DNA of 64,000 bases, taken from positions 45,538,040-45,602,039 of the forward strand of contig OZ012685.1 of assembly GCA_963942565.1 (NCBI GenBank), written 5' to 3'. Each line of letters starts with the position of its first letter. Within the stretch, counting starts at the first letter, position 1. Made by a program: the position numbers and the translations under genes. Shown here piece by piece: positions 12,601 through 38,088 of this stretch. This DNA comes from Maea johnstoni. Lineage: Eukaryota > Annelida > Polychaeta > Spionida > Magelonidae. The notes beneath the pieces were generated by a model that saw nothing but the letters and a program-made list of their open reading frames with translations, ran no database searches and was not told the origin of the DNA.

Positions 12601-13942
12601 GTGCACATTTTGTGAACCATATTTCCTAGCCATGTGGGCATTTAAAAATTGAAAAATAAATTTGGGAAATAAACTTTTATTGTGTTGATTTGCACATTGA
12701 CAAGATCTAATTTTACTTGTTTGTCCACTGGCCGATTGGGCACGTCAAAAACATGTAAATGGGATATATGTTAAGGAGATTTGGAGGTATTCACTACCCC
12801 GCCCTGTGGGGATAGTGAATGTAAAGTGTAATATGTAAGCAATCATTACAGTTTCAGAAATAAAGAAATATTTTACCCATAAATTAGTATTATGAAATCC
12901 ATTGCAAAAATAAGTAGTGAGTAATGAGTGGTTCAGTATATGGCTAAGAAATATTAGAAATAAAATGAAATTTCTTGAAAAGTAAGTCCATAAAATTCAT
13001 ACTTGTAAGTGCCAGGAATGGCTGATAATGCATCTCAGAGCATCAATAACCCTTTGGCTTCTGGGGGCCTTGAGCGCCCCCCAGACGCTAGTGCCGAGCA
13101 CCACCTCAGTGGACATTTTCATTTTAGGCACCAGTCAAATTTAGCGCTGGATCCGCTCCTGCAACCCTAGCTTAACCCTTGGGTAACACCTTTGTGGTTT
13201 AGGAAGCTTTAATAGGAACAAGGGCTAAACGAGTGTGGGTAATGTCATACATGTATACCGCACACTTTTCTGTGTCTGTGATTGGTGGAATAGCAAGGCA
13301 GCCCGCTGCGGTACCATGTGGCAAAATTGATCGTATGTGCCAACCTAGCATATCATTAATTGTGGCAGTGCCCATTACAATCGTGTGCTCTAAATTCGCT
13401 TTAAAAATCGATTTAATAGGGCACTTGCATTAATGCGTCTACGTACAATATAGAAAGAAAATAATAACAATTTGCTAAATGTGAAAGTCTTAAAGGATCG
13501 CAAAATGTTTCATTCGTATAGAGTTGAGTCTCATTAGATCATAGGCGTCATGTTTGTGATACTTACCTACTCCATCCAAATAAGGGCATCGAGGCCCACA
13601 GTGCTGAAGCAAGCCACGCCCCTACAAGGCCGATGACGTAATGATGCACCTGCAACTTCGCAGCTAGCAAAAACAAAAACAAAAAAAACTTAAGCCATCA
13701 GCGTAAATAAAACAATGAATCTTATTGTCCAGCATAAGAAACAAAAAGCATAACAATGGCATTCAACGCCCATGTTAGAAAACGAATAACAAAGGACTTC
13801 AACTTCAAGCAATAAACACAAAGAACACAAGACCGCCGATATACAAGTAAATAATTGTTGACTGTAAAAAAACGAAAACGCTCTTTGTGGCAGAAATACT
13901 GCAGAAATGCCCCTTGTATCATTTTCATAGCAGCGTGATATC

Positions 13943-14023
<81 letters not shown>

Positions 14024-16257
14024 ACAGGTTAGGGTCTGCCACTATGGCTCTCTCTACAGCCATTATCGTCAGCACTGTGATGGCGGTCAAACCAAAGAAC
14101 ATGCCAGCGAATCCATAGGCCTGGCATCCTATATGTCCGGGCAGCCACCTGCAACAATCAATTAGATATATGACAAATCAATATAGTACAGGAAGTTTAG
14201 AATCCACACATCCAACAGAATTCAGTTGATAGTCCAATCGTGATAAAAATCAATCCTGATATCCATTTGTTACATACAAACCTATACAGATATAATTCAG
14301 GCCAGCCATTCGGTTTAAATTGGATCAAATCCATGTGATGCAACACAAATTATATATCACAATAAGGTTTTGTAAATACAATCAATACAATCATGAGTAT
14401 TGGCACAGCCCTCTGATAATGTCTAGAGTTTGTTTTATAAGGATGTTAACATGAATAACTGTTCTTCGTGATAGAACAAGACTGAAGAGATTAAACCGAT
14501 GTAGAACCGTATAACTCATATAATAAACTGTTTGCATTTCCTTCTAGGTCGTTAAAATAAGTTTCATTTTCAGTTCATGAAACATGTAGATGTATCTTAT
14601 TTGTTTTCAAACGAACGTACACCTCTCTTTTATAAAGAATATTTCGATAGAAAGATTACGATTTGTAGTTTATCCTACGTGCATAAGCACTCATTAAGCA
14701 GTGATTCAAGTTCCAGCTGAATTGTACATCCGGAAACAACCTACAATGCTTACAGTTCATATAGCAGTGCCTTAATATACCAGACTAAATGGCCGGCTGG
14801 GAGGCGTCGGGTCTAGAGTTCATGCCATGCCGGGCTAGTAGTGATTTAATTCCTCAATGGACCGGGACAATCACTTAAAACCTTCATTTCTTACTCTTGA
14901 TCTCTATCTCCCAATAGGCAGAGATTATTTTGAAAATGTTCATATCCATTTCATATTATCATTCATGCTGTCTGTGACGTCTGCATACATACACATAATC
15001 TCTCCTTCTTATATGTCTGAGCAGTGACTTTTTGATCAATGTCCCTGGTCTGAGAAATAACTTTTAAATCAAAAATTGGTACATCAATATGTTAGTTACC
15101 TGCCAGCAAAACTAGAGGGCGCTGTTAGCGGAAATCCAAGGATAACTCCCAGGTTGGCCAGAAGGAAGTTGATATGTGTCAGGTTCCTAGGGAAAGGAAG
15201 CAGCCTCTGCTTGATGAACTGTACAAGTAGGTAAATATTCCCAACGCAGCCTCCTAGAGCTATAAAAAAGATATATAGGAAGTTAAGAAAAAGGCAACGA
15301 ATCGCAGCCGACCCATACGCCCCCCTGGCGGTGGATATGAAAACTAAACCTTGCAGCGGTATTATTGTTAGGACAGAGACATATATACTTAGAGATTGTC
15401 ACTCCATCCACCTATCTTTTTGGAGTCGTTTGATTTAGTATAACGATCGTGTGATTGAAATAAAATGTTTGCCACTCAAAAACCTAGTGCGAAGCTTGGT
15501 ACCAAATGACCACACGAGTAAGCAATGTATATGCAGCCAATATTAGAGATAACGATTACAAAGAAACCGTGCATAAAGATTTAGATCTTAGATTAATAGC
15601 CATTCGGTATCGACATTCGTGTTACGACTAAGATGAGTATCGGCACCGTGACGTATCTAGTTCTATGATACGATTAATCATTATTTTGAAACACTTTATT
15701 TGTTTCGTTCAAACGGTTTCGTCCAGTTTGCGACTAATCGACCGAAGCTTTTTACAGTGAAATCAGTGTATATACACGCGGAAAACGAGAGCTTAGATGA
15801 CCAAACATCCAAGGCGAGAGTAATGGTTATACAGTGTTGGATACACAGGAGGAATGTAGACATATACACTACATACCACTGAGTGTATAGAAAGGTTTAG
15901 GTGGTCATATTTCATAGCAAAGTAGTGGCTTAGGTATATAGAAACATGGACTGCCATATGAGCCCTGGACTCGACTAATCCCGCGGCCGAATCTAGTGTT
16001 AATGTGACGTCGCCACGATAAACCCCGGCGATAAACTTGAACTCAATAATGAATATATATATTGCCTATAGAAAGAGTGGTATGTGTAAGTACTTACCAG
16101 CAATTAGATAAAGTACGCCTATAACATTGTGTTCCGTTTGAGAAAAATCCTCTCCCATCCTCGCCGACGCCATTCTGGAGGTAGTGGTCACGTTGTTCGT
16201 GTGGTTGTCTGCTTCATGAGACACCGTCGTGAGATGCTGCAAGCCAACCGTCTCCAT
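9602..16257 (-). CDS. Opsin, RGR/retinochrome/peropsin-like (6 exons, complete)
   Basis: Minus-strand exons in order: 16257-16098, 15259-15100, 14148-14024, 13663-13567, 10601-10382, 9808-9602. All have GT-AG borders and consistent phases (1,2,1,2,0). The joined product is 322 residues, a normal opsin length with a very short tail. Seen: N-glycosylation sequons at N18 and N22; TM1 N61; TM3 GCQAYGFAG with disulfide C115; E139-R140-A141 in place of D/ERY; TM4-ECL2 MPLFGWS then E185, C191 and CTLDW (E185 aligns with counterion E181 of bovine rhodopsin); TM6 QWTPY (W267, P269); TM7 K298, the Schiff-base lysine; HPLIY in place of NPxxY. The Y-x2-EP-x-G-x2-CTLD pattern is what RGR shows. RGR-class opsins often act as retinal photoisomerases, so that role is plausible. 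Tyr occupies the 113 position. An alternative in-frame Met lies 25 codons upstream (16332). No frame damage seen. Confidence 0.93.
10638..11792. mobile_element. DNA transposon with about 320 bp TIRs and TTAA ends, in opsin intron 4
   Basis: TTAA flanks both ends (10638-10641, 11789-11792). The outer sequence GGCTGTGATGCTGGTGACAC is mirrored as GTGTCACCAGCATCACAGCC. The inverted repeats extend about 320 bp (10642-10968 against 11480-11788) with high identity. The interior (about 500 bp) has no transposase and holds two further palindromes, at about 10971-11048 and 11394-11440. The TTAA target suggests mobilisation by a piggyBac-type transposase; that assignment is inference. Confidence 0.85.
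13946..14018. repeat. (GA)n microsatellite at the opsin exon 3 donor
   Basis: About 36 GA units end inside the ACTTAC complement of the splice donor at 14018-14023. In the pre-mRNA this is a (CU)n run starting immediately after GUAAGU. Confidence 0.95.
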
Positions 16258-18684
<2,427 letters not shown>

Positions 18685-18705
18685 GACAGCATCAGCACTA
18701 GCTAG

Positions 18706-20274
18706 TTTAATTATATACTATTTCTTCTGCAATAAACTCACCCGCCACATTAACCTGCAAAGCTTATGTAAAAAGACATTCCCAAGCGTTACTTTAAACA
18801 AAATGTATTATGTTACGACTGAGATGGGTCTGTAAGAGCCGTATTGCAATGAATATCAGTATATTTGCCAACTGTAGTGACCTCACTAAGGGACTTATAC
18901 GTGTCTCATCGTCATACTAGTATTCGACAGTGATCCATTATAACTTACTAAACAACATAGCACACATGCCATAGCTGTCCTGAAAGAGAGATAACTTGCC
19001 ATGATTCTCTCCTATCCGGCAATGTTATAAATAGCTAAAAATATTTAAAGTGACATTTTGCATGAAAAAAATGAATATTTAGTTGCCAAATTATTCAAAA
19101 GTCAGACATCATTTCTTCAATTCCAATGGTCCTAATGTTAGGAACAAATTGAGGTCAAGCAAGGTGCGTCATTTAGAAGATCCAGATACCGGATTAAGAG
19201 GCTTCCCTGCACCGAATCTGATGTTTTTAAAGCTTTACCTGAAAATCACATTTGTGTACTTGATACAGAGTTACGGTTAATAACTTGTAATATAGAAGTG
19301 TTTTTATAGAATGATCAACACAATCCCCACTACTTGATCAAGCAAAGTAATTATTTAGTAGACGTATTGATTATTGTTTAAAATTCAGACTTGATGAATT
19401 ACCGAAAAGGAGTGAATTTTATGGGATGCCTCCAATTTATAAAATTATATTCAACTATCCCCTTTTTCTTTAATCTGCCATTTCTGTAAAATCTTGTGTC
19501 TTAGGTTTTTCCAATGAAGAGCCTCTTCGATAGGCTTAAGTATGATAAATGCAGTACAAATATGTGACATATTCTCGTAAGCGCGAATCAGTTTTCTAGT
19601 GCTCCCCATTTCTTAAGCATTTATTTCACAATACCATTGAAATTGGACTCCTCGTGCCAGACACGTTAATAGGCAAGTTCCGCTATCCCGTGTACAGCTC
19701 CGGCTACGGCTAAGGATAGTGCCACGTCACGCAAAGTGATGCATCGTCATCACTTTGCGTGTAGCCTGGCGCGGAGCCGATCTCGTGAACCGGCTGAGAC
19801 ACGCTGTAGGCCGTAAGTCCAAAACGGCGCAGCTATTTGAATAAATGTGGAATATTAAATTGATAATCCACAAAAAAATTGATTGCAACATTGAGTTAAA
19901 TATGTTAACTCAACATTGACCAAGCGGTTTTAAAAAATTCGCCGGTTTTGGTATAGAAATTTCAAATATAAAAATAGGCTCCGTTTGGCAGAGATGATCG
20001 CCACTTGATTTCTTTAATTAGCTACGGCGTAGCCGTAGTCCCGTCGTAGCGGAATTATATTTGTACCCAACCGCCTCCGCCTACGGCTCCGTACAAGCTT
20101 AGCCGTTCGCGGAGGCGTTTACGACATAGCGGAATCTTTCTAATGTCTCTGAAATACGCGTGGTGGCGCAACCTTACGACTAAGTCCGAGGTCAAAGCAT
20201 CAGTGTTCTTGATTTCCCTGCAATGACATCGCAGGGCACGAATGAGCATATGTGACGGGCAGAAAAATTAATAT
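18706..20274 (+). repeat. 1.57 kb direct duplication, copy A
   Basis: It starts TTTAATTATATAC and ends AGAAAAATTAATAT, and is collinear with 20860-22440 at high identity with scattered substitutions and small indels. It contains short GC-rich inverted repeats, e.g. GCAAAGTGATGCATCGTCATCACTTTGC-type (about 19729) and AGCTACGGCGTAGCCGTAG (about 20020). No conserved coding region; the 64-codon minus frame at 20055-20249 recurs in copy B but matches nothing I know. Confidence 0.9.
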
Positions 20275-20859
20275 ATATATATATATATATGTTTATTGAA
20301 TGTATATCAAAATACAAAATCATATAAAATATAATCTATTTCTCTATAAACAGTAATATGTAACACCACGTTATATACAAAAAACCCGAACGGAAGGTTT
20401 GGGTTGAGAAAACAATAAATATTAATTTGCCGAAAAAATAGGTGGAGTTGTATTGAAACATACTCATCTGAAACACAGGGTATTAATACCATTTTATGTA
20501 TGTAGAACTAAATGACAAATTAACGCTATTCAATTTCAAAAACTGGGAAGCTCGCAGCATAATGAGGGCTGGAGCGCTATTATCCTACCCTTTAGCAGAA
20601 AAGGGTGTTATGCGGCACTGGACATATACTTAATCAACCAAATATCAAAGGGGGCATATAGGATGACGGAGGACAAGAAACAGCCTTGGAGGGAGATCGG
20701 GGGGTTAATCCCGATACATCAAAAAACTGGCACTCTGATGCTTAGTTAGGCAGGAATTAACAAAAATTTCATCCCATGCCGATTCTGTTGTTAAGAACAG
20801 TCCAGTACATTTTACTTACATATATACAGACCACTGCCCATACATCAAACATCTCTCTC
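20275..20859. other. Spacer between duplicated copies
   Basis: It begins with a short TA run (to about 20290). The rest is AT-rich with no recognised feature. Confidence 0.6.
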
Positions 20860-22440
20860 TTTAATTATATACCATTTCTTCTGCAATATACTCACCCGCC
20901 ACATTAACCTGCAATGCCTATGTAAAAAGACATCCCCAAGCGTAACTTTAAACACAATGTTTTATGTTACGACTGAGATGGATCTGTAACTGAGCCGTAT
21001 TGCAATGAATATCAGTATATTTGCCAACTGAAGGGACCTACCTCACTAAGGGACTTATACGTGTCTCATCGTCATATTCGACAGTGATCCATTATAACTT
21101 ACTAAACAACATAGCACACATGCCATATATGTCCTGAAAGAGAGATAATTTGCAATCATTCTCTCCTATCCGGCGATGTCATAAATAGCTAAAACTATTT
21201 AAAATGATATTTTGCATAAAAAAATACATTTTTAGTTGCCAAGTTATTCAAAAGTCAGACAACATTTCTTTTCAATTCAAATGGTCCCAATGTTAGGAAC
21301 AAATTGAGGTCAAGCAAGGTGCGTCATTTAGAAGATCCAGATACCGGATTAAGAGGCTTTCCTGTCACCGAATCTGATGTTTTTTAAAGCTTTACCTGAA
21401 AATCACGTTTGTGTACTTGATAAAGAGTAGGGTTAATAACTAATGTAATATAGAAGTGCTTTTAGAATGATCTACACATTCCACACTACTTGATCAAGCA
21501 AAGTAATTATATATTAGACGTATTGATTATTGTTTAAAATTCAGACTTGATGAATTACCGAAAAGGAGTGAATTTTATGGGATGCCTCCAATTTATAAAA
21601 TTATATTCAACTATCCCCTTTTTCTTTAATCTGCCATTTCTGTAAAATCTTGTGTCTTAGGTTTTTCCAATGAAGAGCCTCTTCGATAGGCTTAAGTATG
21701 ATAAATGCAGTACAAATATGTGACATATTCTCGTAAGCGCGAATCAGTTTTCTAGTGCTCCCCATTTCTTAAGCATTTATTTCACAATACCATTGAAATT
21801 GGACTCCTCGTGCCAGACACGTTAATAGGCAAGTTCCGCTATCCCGTGTACGGCTCCGGCTACGGCTAAGGATAGTGCCACGTCACGCAAAGTGATGCAT
21901 CGTCATCACTTTGCGTGTAGCCTGGCGCTGCCTGGCGCGGAGCCGATCTCGTGAACCGGCTGAGACACGCTGTAGGCCGTAAGTCCAAAACGGCGCAGCT
22001 ATTTGAATAAATGTGGAATATTAAATTGATAATCCACAAAAAAATTGATTGCAACATTGAGTTAAATATGTTAACTCAACATTGACCAAGCGGTTTTAAA
22101 AAATTCGCCGGTTTTGATATAGAAATTTCAAATATAAAAATAGGCTCCGTTTGGCAGAGATGATCGCCACTTGATTTTTTTAATTAGCTACGGCGTAGCC
22201 GTAGTCCCGTCGTAGCGGAATTATATTTGTACCCAACCGCCTCCGCCTACGGCTCCGTACAAGCTTAGCCGTTCGCGGAGGCGTTTACGACATAGCGGAA
22301 TCTCTCTAATGTCTCTGAAATACGCGTGGTGGCGCAACCTTACGACTAAGTCCGAGGTCAAAGCATCAGTGTTCTTGATTTCCCTGCAATGACATCGCAG
22401 GGCACGAATGAGCATATGTGACGGGCAGAAAAATTAATAT
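20860..22440 (+). repeat. 1.57 kb direct duplication, copy B
   Basis: Collinear with copy A, about 12 bp longer overall, including a repeated GCGCTGCCTGGC step near 21925. It is preceded by a short CT run, as copy A is preceded by the large CT array, which may have promoted the duplication. Confidence 0.9.
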
Positions 22441-25593
<3,153 letters not shown>

Positions 25594-26233
25594 TAAAGCT
25601 AGGCGCACACAGAGGCCGAAGTGAATATGTTTTTACGCGAAGTGGCCAAAATCCAGTACTTGTTAACATCGCGGAGCTTCTTCCTGGCTTCCCGATCAAC
25701 CGGAATCAGTTCGTGGCCACTTCCGCATAACACCTGGTCACCTCGGGGCCGCCGTGGTATTTTGAAAATTCCAAAAATTCACCGCGAAGTTTGAGCTAAG
25801 AAAATTCTTGTCCACTACCCATACACCACGTTTTAACTTCGCGGTACTACTGGTTCACTTCGCAGACCTTCATGTTGACTTCGTGAACAAATTTTGAACA
25901 CGATTGACCATGAAGTGACCGTGAAGAGAACACGAAGTAGCGCGAAGACTTCACATTACCATCACATTCTTTTCTTGTTTAGTCGTGTTTGGTGTTTTTG
26001 AATTCTTGTTAGCTTCAGAACAGGTCATATACACTCCACACATATTTCGTTTTATATATCTGTTTCGTTCGTATATCTGCATCTTTACTCTGTGTTGTGT
26101 ACGTAATGGATTCGTTAGGTATGGTTCATTGGCTTCCAAAAAGTATTTTTTTTCTGCGAAGTGAACACGAAGTGAAATTTTCCAACTTCGCGTAAAACAT
26201 ATTCACTTCGGCCTCTGTGTGCGCCTAGCTTTA
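25594..26233. mobile_element. Non-autonomous DNA transposon with about 50 bp TIRs (640 bp)
   Basis: The left end TAAAGCTAGGCGCACACAGA is mirrored at the right as TCTGTGTGCGCCTAGCTTTA. The TIR continues through GGCCGAAGTGAATATG to ACGCGAAGT, about 50 bp with one gap. A TA dinucleotide on each side is a possible target duplication. The interior is built of many ACTTCGCG / CGAAGTGA motifs in both orientations and has no transposase frame. Confidence 0.85.
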
Positions 26234-26534
26234 CTATGCTGGGTATGTTTAAACTTGTGCACCAAAAATACGAACACTATGGAGAATACAAACCTTTTCA
26301 ATGCACACGTGTGTTTCAGGACGTAGATTACTTAAAATGACGCTTTCTTTCTTAAAACAAACAACTCAATTAGGTTATACAACTAAATCTTAGTTACTAG
26401 GACTTGCTATAATTAATGCAAAAATGGCTACCCTTTTGTAATATTCAATAATTTCAACTCCGATAAAGAATCGGAACCTGAACCAATGTGACCTTTTCAT
26501 TAACACTTATCCACGACTCTATGGTGATTCAGCC

Positions 26535-26773
26535 CACCTGCACCAGTCAGCCGGACGCCTGTCAGCGACTGGTTGTACACACGTCCACGGATTACATGTC
26601 AAACATTAGAAAGCCGGGGATATTAATGACCTACGTAGCTGAGTATTAAAGCTAGGCTCAGCTGCGACGTCAGTCGTCTTCAGTGGCATCCATGCCGAGG
26701 AAGATATGGCGGCAATTGGGCATGCGGTCGTGATGATCATGCACGGTCTGCCCGCGCATTCAGTGGAGGAATC
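26535..26773. repeat. MITE family A, copy 4 (diverged)
   Basis: CTGCACCAGTCAGCCGGACG at the left and CGCGCATTCAGTGGAGGAATC at the right match the two ends of the 2086 copy, with decay of the outer termini. Confidence 0.65.
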
Positions 26774-29701
26774 AAAAACCGGTACTGCATTTAAAAGTTG
26801 GTGCCTAGATATAGTAAACATGATGTGTATGTAAAATCGTGACCATAAAAACTAACTTTCACATCTGTCACCTAGAACTATCGATTCGTAAATGGTATAG
26901 GTTTTCAATTGACATTCGACAATGGCATTCTGTGCAGTGCAAATGCGAGCTTTGAAAGATAGATAACATAATGACATCCGTCCTGGGCCGGAATTATGTG
27001 CCCACGTATGGTGTATCCATTCTATCTACAATCTTATCACCCTCTTCATGCACTGTTTAAACAGCTTTAGAATAAAGATAACATTTTAAAGTATGGAAAT
27101 ATTTCTATTGTCAAAATTACGGCATGTTGGTATATATCAATAGTGCACTCAAAGCAGACAGTATTGGTACATATATGTATAAAGAACTATTGCTTTGCAA
27201 TAATGAGGACTGAGTCATTTACAAATGGCTTGAATAGCGTTTGTCATTTTTGCAACACCTATATTGCATAACCACTCAATGGGCAACCAACAATACCATT
27301 CGTGCAATAATTACGAAAATCTTATATTTATAAAAAGAGACATGCATTATTTATGTAAAAAGAATTTTCTTTAATCAGATGATAAAAGAAGGGACTTCTC
27401 TGATGACAGAGGCTGAAGAAGTTAGTTTTTACGTAAAATGGGACCTATGATGGAACCGGAGTTACGTTATAATAGAACAGGACTTATGTCTTGATAATAC
27501 TTTCGATTGTGAGTGAGATGAGGTTACATACATTTGCAATATTTCGGTATCTTAATTTAATTGAGTTGCTAGTACATCAGTGCCCGATAGTTATCATTGT
27601 TTATTATTGATTATCTCTCTGAATTGTATTACTAAAACCTTTGAAATAAGATGATGGTGAGAGGCCATATAATCATCCGGCTTGCAGAGAATTATGAAAA
27701 ATCAATACCATTATGCAAATACTAACACTAAGGTAAAGATAACACAATGTGGACCGTTTTTCAAAAAAAAGTGCACAGATAATCATATACATGTATAAAT
27801 GGTAATATCAAGCACCTGGTATCAATCTGGAAATTTGCATTAACTCTGCTCCTGCCAGGTCTGTATAAAGTCGGACCGTAAGATCTGGGGCTCAGCTGCC
27901 AGGTCTGACTTTATCCTGACCTCCCACAGAAACACTAGAAAAGACTGGCTTACCAGTCTAAATTACCCTCTTTTCCCCCTCCACAATCTACGTGCCACTA
28001 GTCTATTTTGAAAGCCCCCTCTTCTAGCTTTATTTTGATACCAGACATGCGGGGATAGCCCCAAGTTTTGTTAGAGTATGGTGTCATTGAATTATAAGGT
28101 ACTTAGCCACCAGGCATTCTGCTGAATGTGCTGGTTTCAGGGGCATATAGAGCCAGCAAGGGGTCTGGCAGGACTAGGTATGACGTTTTTTTTGCATGTG
28201 AATTCCCAATATTTTCACCCCCCTTCTTCACTCAGCTAAACCTACACAACCTTGCATTATGCAATTGAGACGATCATGTAAAATGTATCGTCAAACATCA
28301 ACACTGACCACGAAAATATACAAGACGACAATTATGGATTCGGTTTTGGGGAACATCACAGTGCGTAGATCTTTGTGCTGGGGGTGATGGGATCCCAAAC
28401 AAGTTTCAATGTTTACATCATGACCAGATTTAGTTAACCCATACATGTCCGTAACAGCCATTAGAACGGCCTGTCGATTTTGGTAATGATTCTCTCACAA
28501 AAGCAATTTAAGAAAATGTATGATGGGAAAATGTTATTGAGGACTCAATGAACATTAAACGTTGAAACAAACCTTTATTTCCAAATTATTTGCGAACATA
28601 TCTCAGTTGCATTGAGCATTGTATTGAAACATTGCATTAATAAATATATAGGACATTATATTGACTGATCTATTTATTACTGAATATAGGTACTAGTAAT
28701 TGCTTTTCATTGAACGGGGCAACTGAACTAATCACCTATGTTGGTAGCAGATGTTTCAAGATGATGGTTGCTATAAATCATATACGATAAAAAAAAATCT
28801 GCTACTAAAACCGGTATAACGTCAACAATAATGGGAAATTTAGAACCGTCCAATGAACATTATCATAACGTTTGCGTGACTGTGTTGTCAAACAAATGTT
28901 ATGATTGGAATGGGGAAGTATGACATATCTACATAAAAACATACACAGCCTCTACTTTTTCAGCTTTATGTTGACAAATTTTAAAGTATGTTCCCCAATA
29001 CCTACTAGTATGCAGGAACCGACCATTTTTCTAATGTTTATGTATTCCCCACAACTACAACAACATGTTGAATGCTTAAGACCTTTATTCATGTGTAACA
29101 CCCATGCAAATACATATTGCCTACCAGAATGCACAATCTACTAGATATACATAACATAAAAAAATAATTTACACAAACAAAAGCTGACTAGTGGCGCCAA
29201 TGACTAGTGGCGCCACCATTCTTGTTCCGTTGTGGGGATAATTACCATTAAGGTATATCATACAATATGTAGGTGCATGTACTAGTATATCAAATATTCA
29301 AAACAACCACATGATATGTCCTGATATCAACAACAGATGATAAGAAAACGCGATCTTGACCCCATGAACCCAACACAGTATCTTCACCGACTTATCAACT
29401 AAACCTTTGCCTTGAGAAAGACTTAACACTTATGCTGCTGCTGGCTAATTCTCCCAATACAAAATGAGGGGAAATCCTGAAAAATGATTAAAACCCTTAC
29501 ACACGAGTACCCATCTGAGAGCATTCCGCAAGAGCTATCCAATGAATACCAACATGACAGGGTTTTGATAGTTTCCAAAAATGTTTTAGTCCTTGTGCTT
29601 TGGATTGAAGTAGCCTCAGCATTGGAAGGGTTAAAACACCATGCTAGAGTGCACTCCACACGTACGTACACTGTATTACTTTGTTATTATCTTGATTGCA
29701 G
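26774..29701. other. 5' flank of the aquaporin gene, gene-free
   Basis: AT-rich with no recognised exon or conserved frame. The frames at 28905-29144 and 29484-29732 have no family features. A CAG acceptor-like site (TTGATTGCAG ending at 29701) immediately precedes the aquaporin coding exon, so an upstream untranslated exon may lie in this stretch. Confidence 0.45.
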
Positions 29702-29728
29702 AGCTTACCCGGGCAAGCATCCTCCAAG

Positions 29729-35588
<5,860 letters not shown>

Positions 35589-35680
35589 TATCACACCGAT
35601 TGCAGCCCAAAGAACAATGCAGTGAAAAAAGAGACTGAGATGGACATCCACCATACCACGCCCCTCTCTGGGGTCAACCA

Positions 35681-36920
<1,240 letters not shown>

Positions 36921-37150
36921 TTAACCCGTTAATGCTTAAGAGTTCCTCCAGAATGTGTCGCTTGGAGCGAAGATACTTTTGACAATAACTTAGAAATTGA
37001 GAATGATTTTGTAAAATATTTGTAGGGGAGTTGTCGCAAATGTCCCGATTTATATTTTTCAATCAAATATTTTCCTAGTCATACTTTCCCCTGCAAGATT
37101 TCCTCAAAACTGTCAGGCTCTTTTGGCCGACTTGGGTATTAATGGGTTAA
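36921..37150. mobile_element. MITE family C, copy 2 (230 bp)
   Basis: Inverted termini TTAACCCGTTAATGC and GTATTAATGGGTTAA. The interior contains GATACTTTTGACAATAACTTA and AACTGTCAGGCTCTTTTGG, shared with the copy at 31696 and pieces near 4175 and 23355. Confidence 0.8.
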
Positions 37151-37649
37151 TACGTGTTTGTTCATTCACTCCCTACATGATAATCACGCACACGGCTCTC
37201 ATCTCATTCACTCTTAATTTCTTGCTTGTTAAACACGGGTGCGTATTGGGGATGGAGCCTTTAAAAAGAGAAAATGAGTAAATAAAGAGCGAATAAAAAG
37301 TAAATGTTAAACAATATAATCTAGCCGACATAAAATCAAGTAAAAATCGTTCCAAGAACTTTTCAAGGTATGACAATAATGTTTAAATAATTATTTGATT
37401 AAATAACTTATTACCTCAGAGCTGTCATCACAATGTGAAGACCAAGGTAGAAATGTTGCTCGGCCATTTGCATCTGGAGTGCATGCGTGACATGACAATT
37501 TTGTACGGAACTCGGATGCAGGAGAGTAGTGCCTGAAAACCACTTGAAGAGGGATTGCTAAACCAATTGCTATACAAGTTGCTGACCGACAACTGGTCGA
37601 CTGGTAGAGAGATAATATATCTTTACTGCATGAGGCAAGATCTATGGTA

Positions 37650-38088
37650 TTACTGCAGGTTCAGAGTTACTTTAGGGATATCATTGACTATGCCCAATAA
37701 AAAGTATTTTTTTTATTTTTTACCCCTGAAGATTTTTACAGACCATAACGTTGAAAATTTTAGTTAGAAATCTCCACACCAACTTCACTTGGTGACCTCA
37801 CGTGCTCATAGCTAGCACCTATTTGTAGGATCCTGACCACAACCCATTGTCTTGAGATCGTCGATGTGTATCTTTGTGCAACTCTCTTTTGTTTCGAGTG
37901 CTCAGGAGTGATCAGCGAGGTATGTCCATTACTATCAAAGGGGTTTCCATGCCTCCACACACGAGATTTCTCACTAGAATTTTCAATGTTATGGCCTGTA
38001 AAAATCTTCAGGGGGTAAAAAATCAAAAAAATACTTTTTATTGGGCATAGTCAATGGTATCCCTAAAGTAACTCTGAACCTGCAGTAA
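37650..38088. mobile_element. Foldback element with about 130 bp inverted repeats (439 bp)
   Basis: The left arm starts TTACTGCAGGTTCAGAGTTA and the right arm ends TAACTCTGAACCTGCAGTAA. The arms stay complementary through CATTGACTATGCCCAATAAA and AAGATTTTTACAG. The loop of about 180 bp has no known motif. A family C-like sequence lies just before it at about 37460-37560 (CATTTGCATCTGGAGTGCATG). Confidence 0.85.

Noticed and set aside
18706-22440. CRISPR-like or satellite array
   Set aside because: Only two long copies are present, without regular short repeats and spacers. It is a direct duplication.
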